A stretch of 64,000 nucleotides of DNA from Callaeas wilsoni (taxonomy: Eukaryota > Chordata > Aves > Passeriformes > Callaeidae): contig VWPU01018628.1 of NCBI GenBank assembly GCA_013398955.1, forward strand, positions 102,184 through 166,183, in the 5' to 3' direction. The notes below the pieces were generated by a model. The model did not search any database. It saw only the letters and a program-made list of their open reading frames with translations, and was not told the origin of the DNA. Below, in pieces: positions 22,882 to 35,200 of this stretch (position 1 is the first letter of the stretch; the number at the start of each line of letters is the position of its first letter). Both the position numbers and the translations under genes were made by a program.

Positions 22882-23859
22882 CGCGAGCGCCGCCGCCAAG
22901 TAGGTGAAAAGTAACTCGGAGTCATCGCCCGCGGAAGCGCTTCCCCCGCCCCGCCTGGCCTGGGGGAGCGGGGGGGCTGCCCGGGGTGGGGGCAGGAAAT
23001 GCAGGGGGGCAGAACAGAGGTAGAGACGGGGGATGGGCGACAGCGGAACAGGGAGTGCTGGTATCGTAGCACAAAGGAGCCAGCGTCCCCTCCTTCTGCC
23101 GATCCCTCTCCCCTCCCGAAACGCCTCGTCCATGGGGAAAAAAAGTGGTTGGTACGTGCGTTTGCTGGGGAGAAGGAGATGGGCGGGCCGGAGCCCCGTG
23201 CCTTCCCTTTCCTGCCCCCAACCGTCCCCTAGCTGCTGGGATGGGCGTGAGGGGTGCAAAGGGAGCCCCCCGGACAAAGGGAAGCACTGCTTTCCTTCCA
23301 CCAGCTTCCTACCAGCGTCCTCCTCTCGGGAGACGTGCCGCTAGTGCGGGCTGCAGAAGTGCTGGGTGCTGCCACATCCCTCTCGGACACAAGTCGTGTT
23401 TCGGTCACATGTGCTGCTGCCGCTCAAACCCAGCCCCAGCCTCCGGGCAGCCGCGCACTGCGCCGAGCCTGGCACCAGCTGCGGCCGCCTTTCCTTTATG
23501 AGCCACTCTGTGTACACCTTTATTATTAGCAATAAGGCTGTATTTAGTAACTTTAATAAATTATTGGTATTTGAACATATTTTCATCTCTAAGGTGACAG
23601 AGACAAGACAAACGGCATCTCTTTAGACTTACTTTTCAGTTGTTGATGATCTCCCCTAAGGACTTTTGGATAATTCATGCTGCTTCTAACCCAGACAGGA
23701 TCTGACTTCCATGTTAGTTTCCAGCATGTGAAAAAGAGTCATCAACTCTCACATACATGTAATAGTGAGCATATGTATGATTATATATATAATCAGCATC
23801 TTAGGTGCTAGACTTCATAGTCCAAAGCATCTTCCCAGTGGGCTGTGGTTAGGGACCAA

Positions 23860-23990
23860 AAACCATTCTGGGGAGAGGGGTGCCCCGGGCCAGCTGCTGT
23901 GCTGTCGCAGGGCCAGCCAGCAGAGGTGTGACTGGGGCGACGCGGCATCCTGCCAGGGGCAGGACCGAAGCGCTCCAGCTGGGCAGCTGC
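23860..23990. other. Small GC-rich patch right of CpG island 2
   Basis: About 130 bases are clearly richer in G+C than their flanks, with a few CpGs and repeated CCAGC/CAGCTG-type words. It could be a detached shoulder of the island, an unrecognised exon or an old repeat. Frames on both strands cross it without family resemblance. Confidence 0.35.
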
Positions 23991-26900
23991 CTGTTCTGTA
24001 AACAGCCACACAAGGAACTTAAAATCCCACAAGGTCGCTAATAAATCTTCAGCTTTTTTTGCTCTCTTCCTTCACGCAGCGCTGTAGGGGGCATTTGTTT
24101 TGTAAAACATTAGGAGGAGAGTGGCTACTGTCAATAATGGCACGGCACAGGTGCTGTAATAGAGACAGGCTTGCAGCATCACACTGTCTTCATCTCCTCT
24201 CTCTCTTCTGGTATTTAATTCCTACTAAGTGTGAATAACTTACTGCAGCTATTTCAAGCTTCAAATGGTACTACAGTTTACAGAGCACAAAGAGACTGGT
24301 GTTTAATATTATTTGAGCTTTGGGTATATCAAGAGATAGGAGATATTGATTATTATAACCAAAAAAAATGCAGTGCCAGGAATTCTGCAGGTGCTTTACA
24401 GCTGTAGATAAAGCTGTATGAGTGAAAACCATGGTGAGTTCATCCTACATCACCACTTCTGCCCTTTGTAAACACAACATATAAGAGACTGTTGGGCAGA
24501 TTTTACCTCGAAACATGCATTTGACTGCGTATTAGGCCTTTGCCTGATTTAACTGTCTGTCTTAAATTGAGTAGGTGTGGTGACAGTAACAACATGTAGA
24601 AAACAACATACCATTACTCAATACAGTAGGTTTCTAAACCTGTGTATCAATTACATCTATGTGAATTCCTTCCATCTTCTGTTTTCAGTATAGCAAGATC
24701 GTCTACTTTTTTCAAAGACTGACATGACCGTGTTTCTTCTATAATGAAAATTCACTGCACACTCGACTTTACTTGTTCCAAGGTCTACTAATCTTCTTTG
24801 CAGATGACTCAGAAACAATTGTTCCAGGTACTATGCCAGTCCTAAGGAAGATAAATGCGTTTAACCTCAGAGAACAAAGTGCTCTTCCACAACCTGAACA
24901 TGCTGAAACAAAACACAGCTGCCCCAGAGAACAGCACAGGGGGGCTGCAAGTATATTTTAGTAGAGGAGGAAAAATAAAGCTGGTATGAACCTTCAAATT
25001 GTTCAGGAAAGAATGTATTATTTCAAAACCCTTCATGTTTGTCCAGGCATTTGGACAATGGCATTCCTAAAAGCATACCATTTTTGTCTTACAGCACCCT
25101 CAGAAGTGCTAGATACCTCACAGAACAATTTGAAAGTAAGTTCTGGCTTGAAGTGTTTACAATCCATTTTCCTAACACTGGAGCAGGTGATGTTAAATTC
25201 AGTCCAAAGTGGTAAATGGCAGACATTTTGGTGTTTCATTTCAGAATGCTGGTTCAGAATTGGGTTTACAGAAAACGTCTCCAAGTGTTCACCTCGCTTT
25301 GCTCCCTGAATGCATGGTTAAATTTTTACCGAAGCCAGTAAGAGAGGAGTTGATCCCACCCAATTTACTCCTGAAAATCTCAATTATTAGGAATTGAAGT
25401 TTACCAGTTGGATACCAGTAAAGTTGCAATCCGACTTTACTGTTAGGACCTGTTATCCCTGTTACACAGCAAAAGCTCGGCCTGACCTCTACCACTAAAA
25501 TTAGACCCTCCATTAAGTATGTTTAGTTAAAGCACGGCTTTGTTTTCATGACCTTAGGATGGATCATGCCTCATTGCATCTACTTAAGTGTCATGCTGCT
25601 GATTTTGCGTTTTGTCAAACTCACTTTTTCCTGCTGTGGCTTTTCCCACTGTTTTGACTTTTGGAAGGCCACTAGAACATAAGGATGATCTACTCACATG
25701 CCTGTCCTTTATGTTGACAACTGAGTCAGGCAGTCACAGAAGAATATTTGGAAAAGCTTGAGAAAGGAAGGTAAGTGTGCAAGAGAGTCACAGAATGGAA
25801 ATGAAATACAGGCCTCTGTTCACATCTGACAACTTAAAAGTGCTAGATTTTAGGCTTAGATCCTCATGCCCTGTTGAGCTCTGCTCACTGCATTATGAGA
25901 AGAGAGGGTGCAGCTCTTTTCATATCTCCCCAACCATGCAGCTGCCTACTGCTCAGTGGGGATTGAGCTGCATGGGAAATCTGGCAATTTCATTTCTCTG
26001 GAGCTTTTTAGTGCTGAACTGTTAAAAAAATCTGTCCTACATAACGTAAATGTATTCTGCAACACAGCACATTATTCTTGATGAAGTCATATGGATGCTA
26101 GGCTGAAAATTTGCCTCTAATTTGCTCAGAGCATACAGCCAGCTTTCAAACATAAGGTGAATGACTTATTGTAACCCCAGATTGGTTTCAACACCAAGTG
26201 ATTAAGCCGTGACATCGAGACAAAGTAAATTAAGGAAGTGGTTTCACAGAACAGGCTGACACATGACAGGCACAGAACTAATTCTGTAGCAAAAGAGGGG
26301 TGAGTCATGCATCTGCTACATGTGCTTTGGTTAAAGTCTTGCAGATCTGTATCTCTTGTACATATAAAAACATGAGGAAAGGGGCTAAGCTTTCACACCA
26401 TGCTTGTGTATAACAATACTACTGTAGCAGTATCTGCTTTCAAACCTTTCTCAGCATTGAACTAGCAGATGAAATTGAACGTCCCTCTTACCTTAGGGGA
26501 GCAATAACTTTCCCCTCTACTGCTGCTTTCTCACCCCAGCTCCCTTTTGTTTAGAGAGCTGTATCTCCAAAATCTTGACAAGTTTGCAGTGGCTCAGCAG
26601 GCCAGCACTTTTCTTTAATGGTCATCTGTCATATTCCAGAACTTACATGGATTCCTTATCTTTTATAGTTTCAAAAAATGAGAACCAGATTCCAAAACCA
26701 CACCCTGGTCAGCTCAGGGGAGCAGATTCACCATTATTAGATCGATTTAACCCATATCCCTAGTGAAGGGCTGATGAAAGAAGAAAGATAGGTAGAGGTA
26801 GTTCCATTCTGGAGAGATGCAAAACTGTCATCTTGTTGTTTGTTATGAATAGATGTAGCCTGACTGATACAAATAGGTGGAGTCTGGTGAGCATATGCAC

Positions 26901-27033
26901 TGCATATTCTTCCGTCTACCCCCAGTCTGTGCTTGCAGAGACAATCATCTCATCTCAAGTGAGTTCAGTGTAGAAGGGGATTACGATACCCATTGACTAA
27001 ATATCTCTTGGAGGCATCTGCTTTTTGCTTTTA

Positions 27034-27047
27034 TTTTTTTTTTTTTT
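27034..27047. repeat. Poly-T run
   Basis: Fourteen consecutive T residues occur in a T-rich context. A reversed retroposon tail is possible, but no body was recognised. Confidence 0.85.
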
Positions 27048-27955
27048 AATGTACAATGTTCCTAGTACTGCAGCTACATGGGCATTTACCATGACACTTT
27101 AGATAGGGAAGAAACTGGAATGCAAGTGACCAAACTAAAGGAGATGACAGTGTTAAGAAAAATGTCTCTATTGCCCTGTCTTTGCTTCTTCCAGATGCCT
27201 GCTCACTTTAGCATTACTCAGGAAACAAGTCAAGGAAGCATGTCTCTACCTTTTCCCTGAAGTATTTGTACCATAATTGCAGCTGCTCTGTTAGATTATC
27301 TTCAGTTTACACCAGAAGGTCCTGTCAGACAGTCACAACATGTGTTCTATAAAGGATCACTATGCACTGAGAATTCTCCTGTTCCCTAACCTTCGCATAC
27401 CTGCTGCACTAGTAGCAGCTGTACTTTCATGCTTCTCATTGATCTAGTATGCAAGTATCTACTCTGCTGCAACTACTCCTCGCATTTTACATGTCTGATC
27501 TTACCAAGTTCTTCCCTGAAGACTGAGATTTCATTTGCACTGAGAGTGCTTGCCTTTACTGAATGGACTTAGCCTTTCCTCATCCTTCCCTAGCACAACA
27601 GTGCGCGGTACTAGCTGCTTTTAAATAAACTGACATTGAGCTTCTATTGGTTCTAGCTATAGCCACTGTCGGCAGGCTGTTGTTGCATAAGGCATGCACT
27701 GCTCGTGTGCACACTTAGGGTATTTCTCTTTCTTAACTCAGCTGTCTTCTGTTCTTATGTATCCCCTGTGTTCTGCTGTTAAAGAACTTCCTCCATTTCA
27801 GCTGAGAAGACGCTGCATTCTGCTGGGCAATAAAGCAGCATGCTGCATTTGTGTAATATCTCTGAACTGAAGTAACCCCAGTGGAGAACTCTTTCGTTAT
27901 TGTGAGTGCTGGAAGGGACCACACAGCAGAACCAGATCTTCCCGCCCTGAGTCAC

Positions 27956-27970
27956 AAAAAAAAAAAAAAA
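27956..27970. repeat. Poly-A run
   Basis: Fifteen consecutive A residues follow GAGTCAC. No target-site duplication or retroposon body could be recognised. Confidence 0.85.
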
Positions 27971-30900
27971 GGAAATGCAAAATCCTGTTTTCAGCCTTAA
28001 ACAGCCAAAAAAGGTCTGATTTGCAAGGTAATACATGCTAGAGAGAGTAAAGGACGGCTGGGTTCTGAAACATGCTGGCATCATTTTGGAACTAATGATC
28101 TAGTTGTTAGATGCAAATGTAAGGAATTTTCCAGGGATGGAAAAGCCAAATTTTAGATGCTATTTCAGTGTTATGGAAAATCTCCCTAAAAGCTTATCAG
28201 TCTCTTCAGACTCCTAAGCACACTGTGCTTCCTCGCAGAAGCACATGTGTTTCTCCAGCCTGGATATGGAGATACTCTGGCAAATGTGTTCCTGTAGTTC
28301 TCCCTAGTGCACTAGCAATATCATCTCATGATGCTCATCTTAAGAGTACTTTCAGCAAATTTTGACAAGAGTTTTGCAGTGAGTGAACCAACAGGACTTT
28401 ACTGACACAACAGCTTGTAGGTTTTCATTTGCCTGTAAAGGCTGTGAGTGTCTTAAAGGCTCTCCTGTACAATGAAATCCAAAACTAGTTTAGGAGCCCA
28501 AGACTTTTGAAGTATCTCTTTTGCAATAGCAACAAACTAGGTAGAAACAGAAGGGCTTTTAAATATGAATGTTCATGTAATCTCACCTCAGGCAGAATTT
28601 TAGCCCTAAATTTACTGACTGCGTTTTCTAATAGCAATCTTGATGAAGACAGAGACCTACCAAATCAAAGTAACAGCTGTTTCCTTTGGAGTTTTTTCTT
28701 ACTGTGTGATTTTGCAAACAAACTAGAAGGACAGCCTTTTGAAAACTAAACAAGATTTGTGGAGAGAACTGTTCAGAGAAAGCTCAGTTTCTTTGCTGGG
28801 CAGAGTGATTCCAAGACTGAAGGCACCCTGCAGCCAGCTGCCTGATCCTTGTTTAGGAACTAGATGCTGTTTTCTTCAAGAAGTTCAAGAGGGCAACAGT
28901 CAAAGGCATTGCCTTAATTATTTTGAGACTGAGGCTAAACTTCAGTTCAAAGACTCTGAACTCACAGTGCAAAGAGAAGTCGAATTCAAACAACCATGGC
29001 ACACTCTCCAGAAGAAGATGAGACTGGTTTTACCTGCTAGACTCACATGTGGCATCCCACAGTCATTTGACCTATATCCTTGCCCTCAGCTTAGCCAAAC
29101 ACTCTCCTTCAAGTTCCAAACCCCCTTGCTTTAAATGTTGCAAGGACAAGACTCAGTCGTTCAAACATCTGAGTGCTTCCCTGAGTGCCTTTACACACTG
29201 GTGAATGGTGGAAAGGGACGTGCCATAAAGCTTTGCCTGTCAACCAAGGGTGGGTTGATGGCATGCTGTTGCAACTTCGCTATGAAGGACTCTCCTGTAC
29301 CCTTCAGCCTGAGCTGCATTGGTACATCTGACCATTGCCGCTGGGTTTTATAATTGAATAAGCATTTGAATCAGTGGTAGAGAATCAGGAGGCCGGAACA
29401 GGGAGAATGAGGCAAACATCTCTTATACTGCCCTGGTGCTAAGATGAGTAGTTAGTCTACTCCAAACAAAGCAAATTTATTCAAGACCCAAGTAACTGCT
29501 AGCAAAGATAAGGGAAGGTTTGGCCCTTGCTGCAGTCCCTTGATACTTTTCTATTTCATGTATATGCATTATGAGATTACAGCATGCACTATAACCTTCC
29601 TTTCTCTACCATAATCCTTCACAGCTGCCAGCATAGAAGCATGCCAAAACAGGGCCAGAGCCTCTAGCTACATATCAAGGTGGGCAGAAAAAGAGCCACT
29701 TAACCATAAACTCCAGATCTGCCTTGAGCAATGAGTTCCCACGGATTTGTGCTTTTTCTCTCTTCTGCCCCGCTATGTGCTTGGCTTATTTCACAAGTCT
29801 CAAGCCCATAAATAGGTTTGTCCAACACACAGATATAATTCTTGGAATGTCTATGAATACAAAATAAAAAGAATAGACTATAATAATTTTCTTCTCCTGA
29901 ATAAATGAGTCAGTCCCCTAAAGCAAATTCCTATCACTCTTCATGTCTGGTTGCATTTATCTAAATATAATATCTGCAGCACTTACCATGTGCACATCAT
30001 TATTCAGGGAGTTTTGTTAAAATAAGCTCCATCTATTAGTGTCAGACTCATTGACCTGATGCATGTCTATCATGGCTCATTAATCATACATTAAAGACAT
30101 GTGGGTGCGGTCAAGTTTAGTCCTGGAGCAGGTTCTACTTCAGCAGGTTTGAATGTCAGCTCCCGTTGGGATCATTTATTTCCAGAGGAAAGTAACACCT
30201 TAGGCTTTTCAGGAAGTTTCAGTATCCTTCACATTTTGCCCTTCACTTCATCTAAGTTTCAGTCATCCCTCCTCTTCCTGTTGCAAACGTGCTTTCCCTG
30301 GTCACAGTTCGCGGCATCAGCCAGAAGGAGCACTAGAGAACAACTCATGATTTTTTGGCAGTCCGACAGTGTTGCTTCTTTGAAAAATAATAGACCCATG
30401 AGCTCAGCTGCTGCACGTTTTCTGCCCTTAGCCTCAGAAGTAATTGTCATCTTTCAAAGTTTTATTCACAGTCTCCAGAATACTTGAGGGTGAGGGGGGT
30501 GAGGGAGCAGGTGGCATGAATGCCATAGATTACTTTTACAAATAATTTATATTTGCATATTTGTTGGAGTCACACGTTCTATTGGAGAACTTCTGCAATT
30601 AAACAACATGTGTCTCAGATCTTAACTTGAAAATCTGATTTTTTGCTAGCACAGATTTGTGCTTATTATAATATATTATAACAGATTCCTGATTTTATAC
30701 ACATATAGGACATTAAAGTAAGTTCATCCCTGTCTATCAGGAGTAAGCAGGCTCAGTAATATTCTGTGAGAACAGTTTAGACTACTTGTATCATCAAGTT
30801 TTTAATTTTCCATTGTGGTAAATAAACAAATCATAGATTTTGCAAGTACTTACACTATGAACATTTAACTGTGAGACTGTTTCTGGGAAGTGTTGAAAAA

Positions 30901-33028
30901 AAGGCTATGAATGTGTCAAAAATTAATTTTTCTTAGACCTGAAGATACATTTCTGGGGCTCTTCTTTATACTGGCTATTAATTCACCTCTGGTATTTCAA
31001 GAGAAAAGATTTAGGAACACGGGGGCTCTCTAAGGTAAGACAAAATACAGAGCACAGTACTGCACGTCTTGAGAGCCCAAAGGCTCCATGGATATCACTT
31101 CAGTGCCTTATCTTTCCTCACACGTGTTTGCTTATCCAACCCACCTCCTCTAACAGGACTGGCCCTGTCTTATTATTCTATACAGCAGCTAGCACCATGA
31201 GGGTTTTATTTGATGGGCCTCTCTATACAGGCCATCTTTAATGGGCCTATATATAGAGAATATATATAACCATATGGACATTTATTTACAAGTTCTGTAG
31301 AAATAGTTTTATTCTCGTTTTTGATCAGCGTCAGACAGAAAACACAAGAGAGAATAACTTCATCTGGACGTTCCACAGAAACAGATGTCATTAAGATAGA
31401 CAAGAATTAAAAGCCTCTCTGTATTACTAGTAACCCTAAATAATAAAAGAAACAGTGGTACTTGGTCTTTTTCTAGTTGTGTATAGCATTTTATGAAAAT
31501 TTAATAAACGGAATGTTTAGGATGAAGACATATTTTCGTTTTTGGGGCTATTTCTCATTCAGTGTTTTAACCACAAAACTGATTAATGAAAATCAAAGTA
31601 CTAAATCCCTGCACAATGCTTCAAAAATGCAGACACAAACATAGTACCTGGAAAACAGAATTCAGAATTTACTGGCAACTAAATGGAGAACTGAGGAAAC
31701 TCTGAGACATAGATCCAGTACCAAAGAGAAATATACAGATACCTATTTACATTCTGATTTGTACCTTAGAAGTTCCAGGGACTCTTCCTTCATAGTGCTT
31801 TATAGGAACAAAAGCTATAGTGGAAATCAGGAAGAGTCATGTGAGAGGTTATTGCGATAATATTGAGCATACATAAAATTACCTCCTTTGTTGTCACAGC
31901 AAGCAATTCAAAGTTGCATTTGTCAGCCATCAAGAGACTAAAGATCTTTTTCCTGTATCTAAGGAGTTTATTTTGGAGTTCCAAGTGTGCACAGGGAGTC
32001 TCAACATAGCTTTACCTTGTCACATAGTTGAGGTTACCAACAGGTAACTCCGGCCACAATGTGTGAAATTCTGTTAAGCAACCATGCCTAACATATGCTA
32101 TGCTCAAAATCTTACATGAAAAAGTAAATACGCCTTATACATAAAGATAAGGATTTATCAATAGTATAAATGAAATTTTAATAGGTTAATTAAAAAAATA
32201 TTATCAATCCATGTCTAATTATTTCCATGAAAAAGAAAAATAAGAATGCAATAAGGAGAAAATTCTCCATAATAATACAGTTTAAAATGTTGAACATACA
32301 TTTCTTACTTTCTATCCATTTCCCTGGTGTTACACTTGCTCTCTATTGCTCCTCTGGGTCCTAATGCAAATTGTCTCCACTTAGCTGGAGGAGAACAGAG
32401 GGAGTAAATAATCAGCCTTCAAATTCCTTCGCCATGTTGATTTTGATTTCTCTTTCCTAATCTCCTTCCTTTTTTTTTTCTTTTTTCCCCCACATACATG
32501 TTTTATATGATACTTTCACACCTTATTCTTTCCTCACTGGTCAACAACTCAAAATTAAATCAGAGTTTGCTATGCTTTACTTGTTTTATGTCCATTAAAT
32601 AATTATAATTTTTTCACCTTTCTACTCATGCAAAGAGCTTTGCCCACCTCCAGGTCTCTGTTTCTTTAATTGATCATTGGTGGGCTAGGACCTTCAGAAC
32701 CAGCCTGTGTCTCAGTTCTTATCATTCCATGCCCATACCCCTCCACTGTATCCTGTGTACTCCCTTGTCAAGGCCTCTTCTTGTATACCAGGCCAGCCTG
32801 TTACTGCTCTCTATGACATCTCTGTGGGTAAAGTTATATCTTGCTTTGCCCAGAACAATTATTTCCTAGTGCTACTGATATTAAAACCCAGAAAAGAAAA
32901 CTTTAGAGTAATAATGATGAACTACAACAACAAAGTTAGTAGAAATCCATACTGACACCATAAACACCAGGAAATTCTACAGTGATTTTGGTGCAGAATT
33001 CCATGCTCAAAGCTGAAGAGAGATTGGC

Positions 33029-33350
33029 ACACAGGATCATAGAATCTCCTGTGTTGGAGGGGACCTGCAAGGATCATGGAGTCCAACTCCCGGTCCTGCA
33101 CAGGACACCCCAAGAGTCACATCAGGTGCCTGAGAGAATTGTCCAAACACTTCCTGAGCTCTGTCAGGCTTGGTGCTGTGACCACTTCCCTGGGGAGTCT
33201 GTTCCAGTGCCCATCAACCCTCTGGGTGAAAAACCTTTTCCTGATATACAACCTAAAGCTCTCCTGACACAGCTTCATGCCATACTCAACCTCAGACTTT
33301 AACTGTATGAACATCCAGCACATGAGCACTCTTGTCATACTGCTCTGCAG
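33029..33350 (-). mobile_element. CR1 LINE fragment, 3' end with ORF2 C-terminus, inverted
   Basis: The + strand starts with the reversed CR1 tail, ACAGGATCATAGAATCTCC, and GTTGGAGGGGACCTGCAAGG. Read on the minus strand, 33117-33338 is an open frame whose C-terminal part contains RLYIRKRFFTQRV, HWNRLPREVV and SLTELRKCLDNSL, the recognisable end of the CR1 ORF2 protein. This is the best-preserved short CR1 piece in the window. The copy is 5'-truncated near 33350. Confidence 0.93.
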
Positions 33351-35099
33351 AATTTCTGAAGCGACAATATAGGTTGATGAGATTTTTACAGATTCTTTAG
33401 GAAAAAGAGGAAATACAAAATATCACAACCAACACAAAATTCAGCATCTTCCATAAAGGTGGTTTAATATTAATATTCCTACATGAATTATTATGCATGG
33501 CATGATGTATTATGTGAAGTTCTAAACTGGAGGTGGTTCTTTTGATTCATGAAACGGAGTCATATGAGGAAAACGTTACAAATAGAGACAAAGCTTAGTT
33601 AGGATAATTTTTTTCCTTTTAAGCCTTGTCTTTTACCTGTTAGTCATTAATATTCCTATAATGATTTTTATTCCTTAATTTACAATCTAAGGAGATTTTG
33701 GTCTGTCTCTAAAAAGCAAACATTTCATCTCAAAATATGCCAAAGTTTTAACCCCTGTCTTCTGTTTGACATAGATCAATGCAAACAGTGCCTCATTCTT
33801 TGCATATAACACTGCCTATCAACTATTCCACTTCTTCAGTTTTAGGAGTACTGCATATTCAAACTACTTTTATAACTCTAAACTGAAAATTGGTATTGAA
33901 TAAAATGATAAAAAATAGTAAACTCAGTTTTATAAAAATAATATTATGTGGAGAGAATAAAGAATTTATCCACAAAACCCTGGAGATTTTTAATAACAAA
34001 ACACAGTACAGAAGCTAATATATTGGGAGAGAATTTTTTTGTTTTGATTCTATTATTTCACCATAGAGTTTACCATTATATTATTTGACCAGATCATTTA
34101 AAAGACAATTATATAACAGAAAAAACCCAATTCTTTCTAATTACCCTATTTATTTATTTGACTGAGAATAGTAAGATTAGATGAATATTTACTTTATATC
34201 TACATGTCAAAGATAAATCATTCTGCAAGTCGTCCATGAGATAATGGTGGCTACTGAATTAAAAAATACAATAATAATCTTCTGTCTGGAGACATACTAT
34301 CATTGGGTCTTCTTACTCTTTTACAATTAAATCCAAGTTTTTTTCCTGTCTCAAACTATTCACAGGGATGTGTCTGTCTTCAGAGGGTCATTTTGGTAAA
34401 GCCTGTAATTTTAATAATTTCTATACATGCCATTTTAAAAGGTGAGTTGATTTTAATATGTTACTTGATCAGAAGTAAAGAACCTGTGTCTCCTCTTCCC
34501 ACAAAGTCTTTAAGCAAGGGGTGGCCCACATAAGTCCTTAAACAGACTGTACCCTCTAAGTGCAGTTCTTGCAGAACAGATAGTAACATATTGCACAGGT
34601 GGAGACTGCTGGGTATCCAGGCCCACACACAATGCATGAAATGAGCCAAGAAGTGTTTCAGTGAGTTCTGGATTGCCTTGAGGTCCATAGGCTAACCCAT
34701 CCTAACTCCACCTATAATGGCCTAATCAGCTGCTGGTGATCAATATTGTCATCTGCCTGTGAATAACCCTGGAAAACTCTGCCTCCTTGATCCTCCAGGG
34801 TAGGTCCTGTACTCCTTCTGTTTCTCCACCACATGAAAACTGTTATGTGTCTCATGTTGCCAGGAGGCTGAGTAACCCCTGCTTTCAACTTATATTAATG
34901 TCAATAATTGCAATATTTTTGTATTTACAAATCATCCCCTGTAGAAGTCTATTCATCTAGTAACTGCTCCCTTATTTCCTCTTTCCAGAAAGATATCTGG
35001 GATAATTCTGTGCTGGTACTGATCTAGGCTGATTTGCTCAGTTCCCTAACCAGTCCCTTTTCCTTTTCAAATTAACAAAAATGTTAATTTATGTAATCC

Positions 35100-35200
35100 T
35101 TTGGGGTTTGGATTTGTTTTGTTTCTGAGTTATGCAAGGTTTTTTTCCTTTGATTGGTTGGTTTGGTTGTTGAGTTTTTATTTCTGGGTTTTTTCCCCCA
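35100..35200. repeat. G/T-rich low-complexity stretch
   Basis: The + strand is composed mostly of T and G (for example TTGATTGGTTGGTTTGGTTG near 35149-35168) with few A or C residues before a CCCCC run. This is strand-asymmetric low complexity and not a clean tandem repeat. Confidence 0.6.

Larger units (their letters stand above)
22390..23485. promoter_or_regulatory. CpG island 2, candidate promoter region
   Basis: This is the second long CpG-dense block in the window. It contains GC-box sequences (for example CCCCCGCCCCGCC near 22945) but no TATA box that I could place with confidence. A donor-like CACGCAG followed by GTGGCA is seen on the minus strand at about 22739. Several overlapping frames span the island on both strands (the largest at 22435-23301, minus strand, 288 codons). 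They are rich in Pro, Arg, Ser and Ala, overlap in different phases and match no known family, so they are treated as non-coding. The island may be the promoter of another transcript or an alternative promoter of one starting at island 1. Confidence 0.65.
23486..33028. other. Non-coding DNA downstream of CpG island 2
   Basis: This stretch is mostly AT-rich and without recognisable exons. The longest frames (28739-29134 and 30101-30487, about 130 codons each) have no domain, signal or family resemblance. A GC-rich patch lies at 23860-23990. A 14-base T run (27034-27047) and a 15-base A run (27956-27970) are present. The bases before the A run (GGAAGGGACC at 27911-27920) recall a CR1 tail, but too little remains to call it. 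Confidence 0.55.

Noticed and set aside
22435..23301. 288-codon minus-strand frame in CpG island 2, with a hydrophobic alanine/leucine stretch resembling a signal peptide
   Set aside because: The hydrophobic stretch lies internally, other long frames overlap it in different phases on both strands, and no family resemblance is seen. It is best explained by GC-rich composition.
27860..27970. Possible CR1 tail plus poly-A run
   Set aside because: Only GGAAGGGACC matches. CR1 elements end in octamer repeats, not poly-A, so the A run does not support the call.
28739..29353. Two consecutive + strand frames of 131 and 72 codons considered as exons
   Set aside because: They have no recognisable domain, no convincing flanking splice sites, ordinary base composition and no codon-use signal that I could see.
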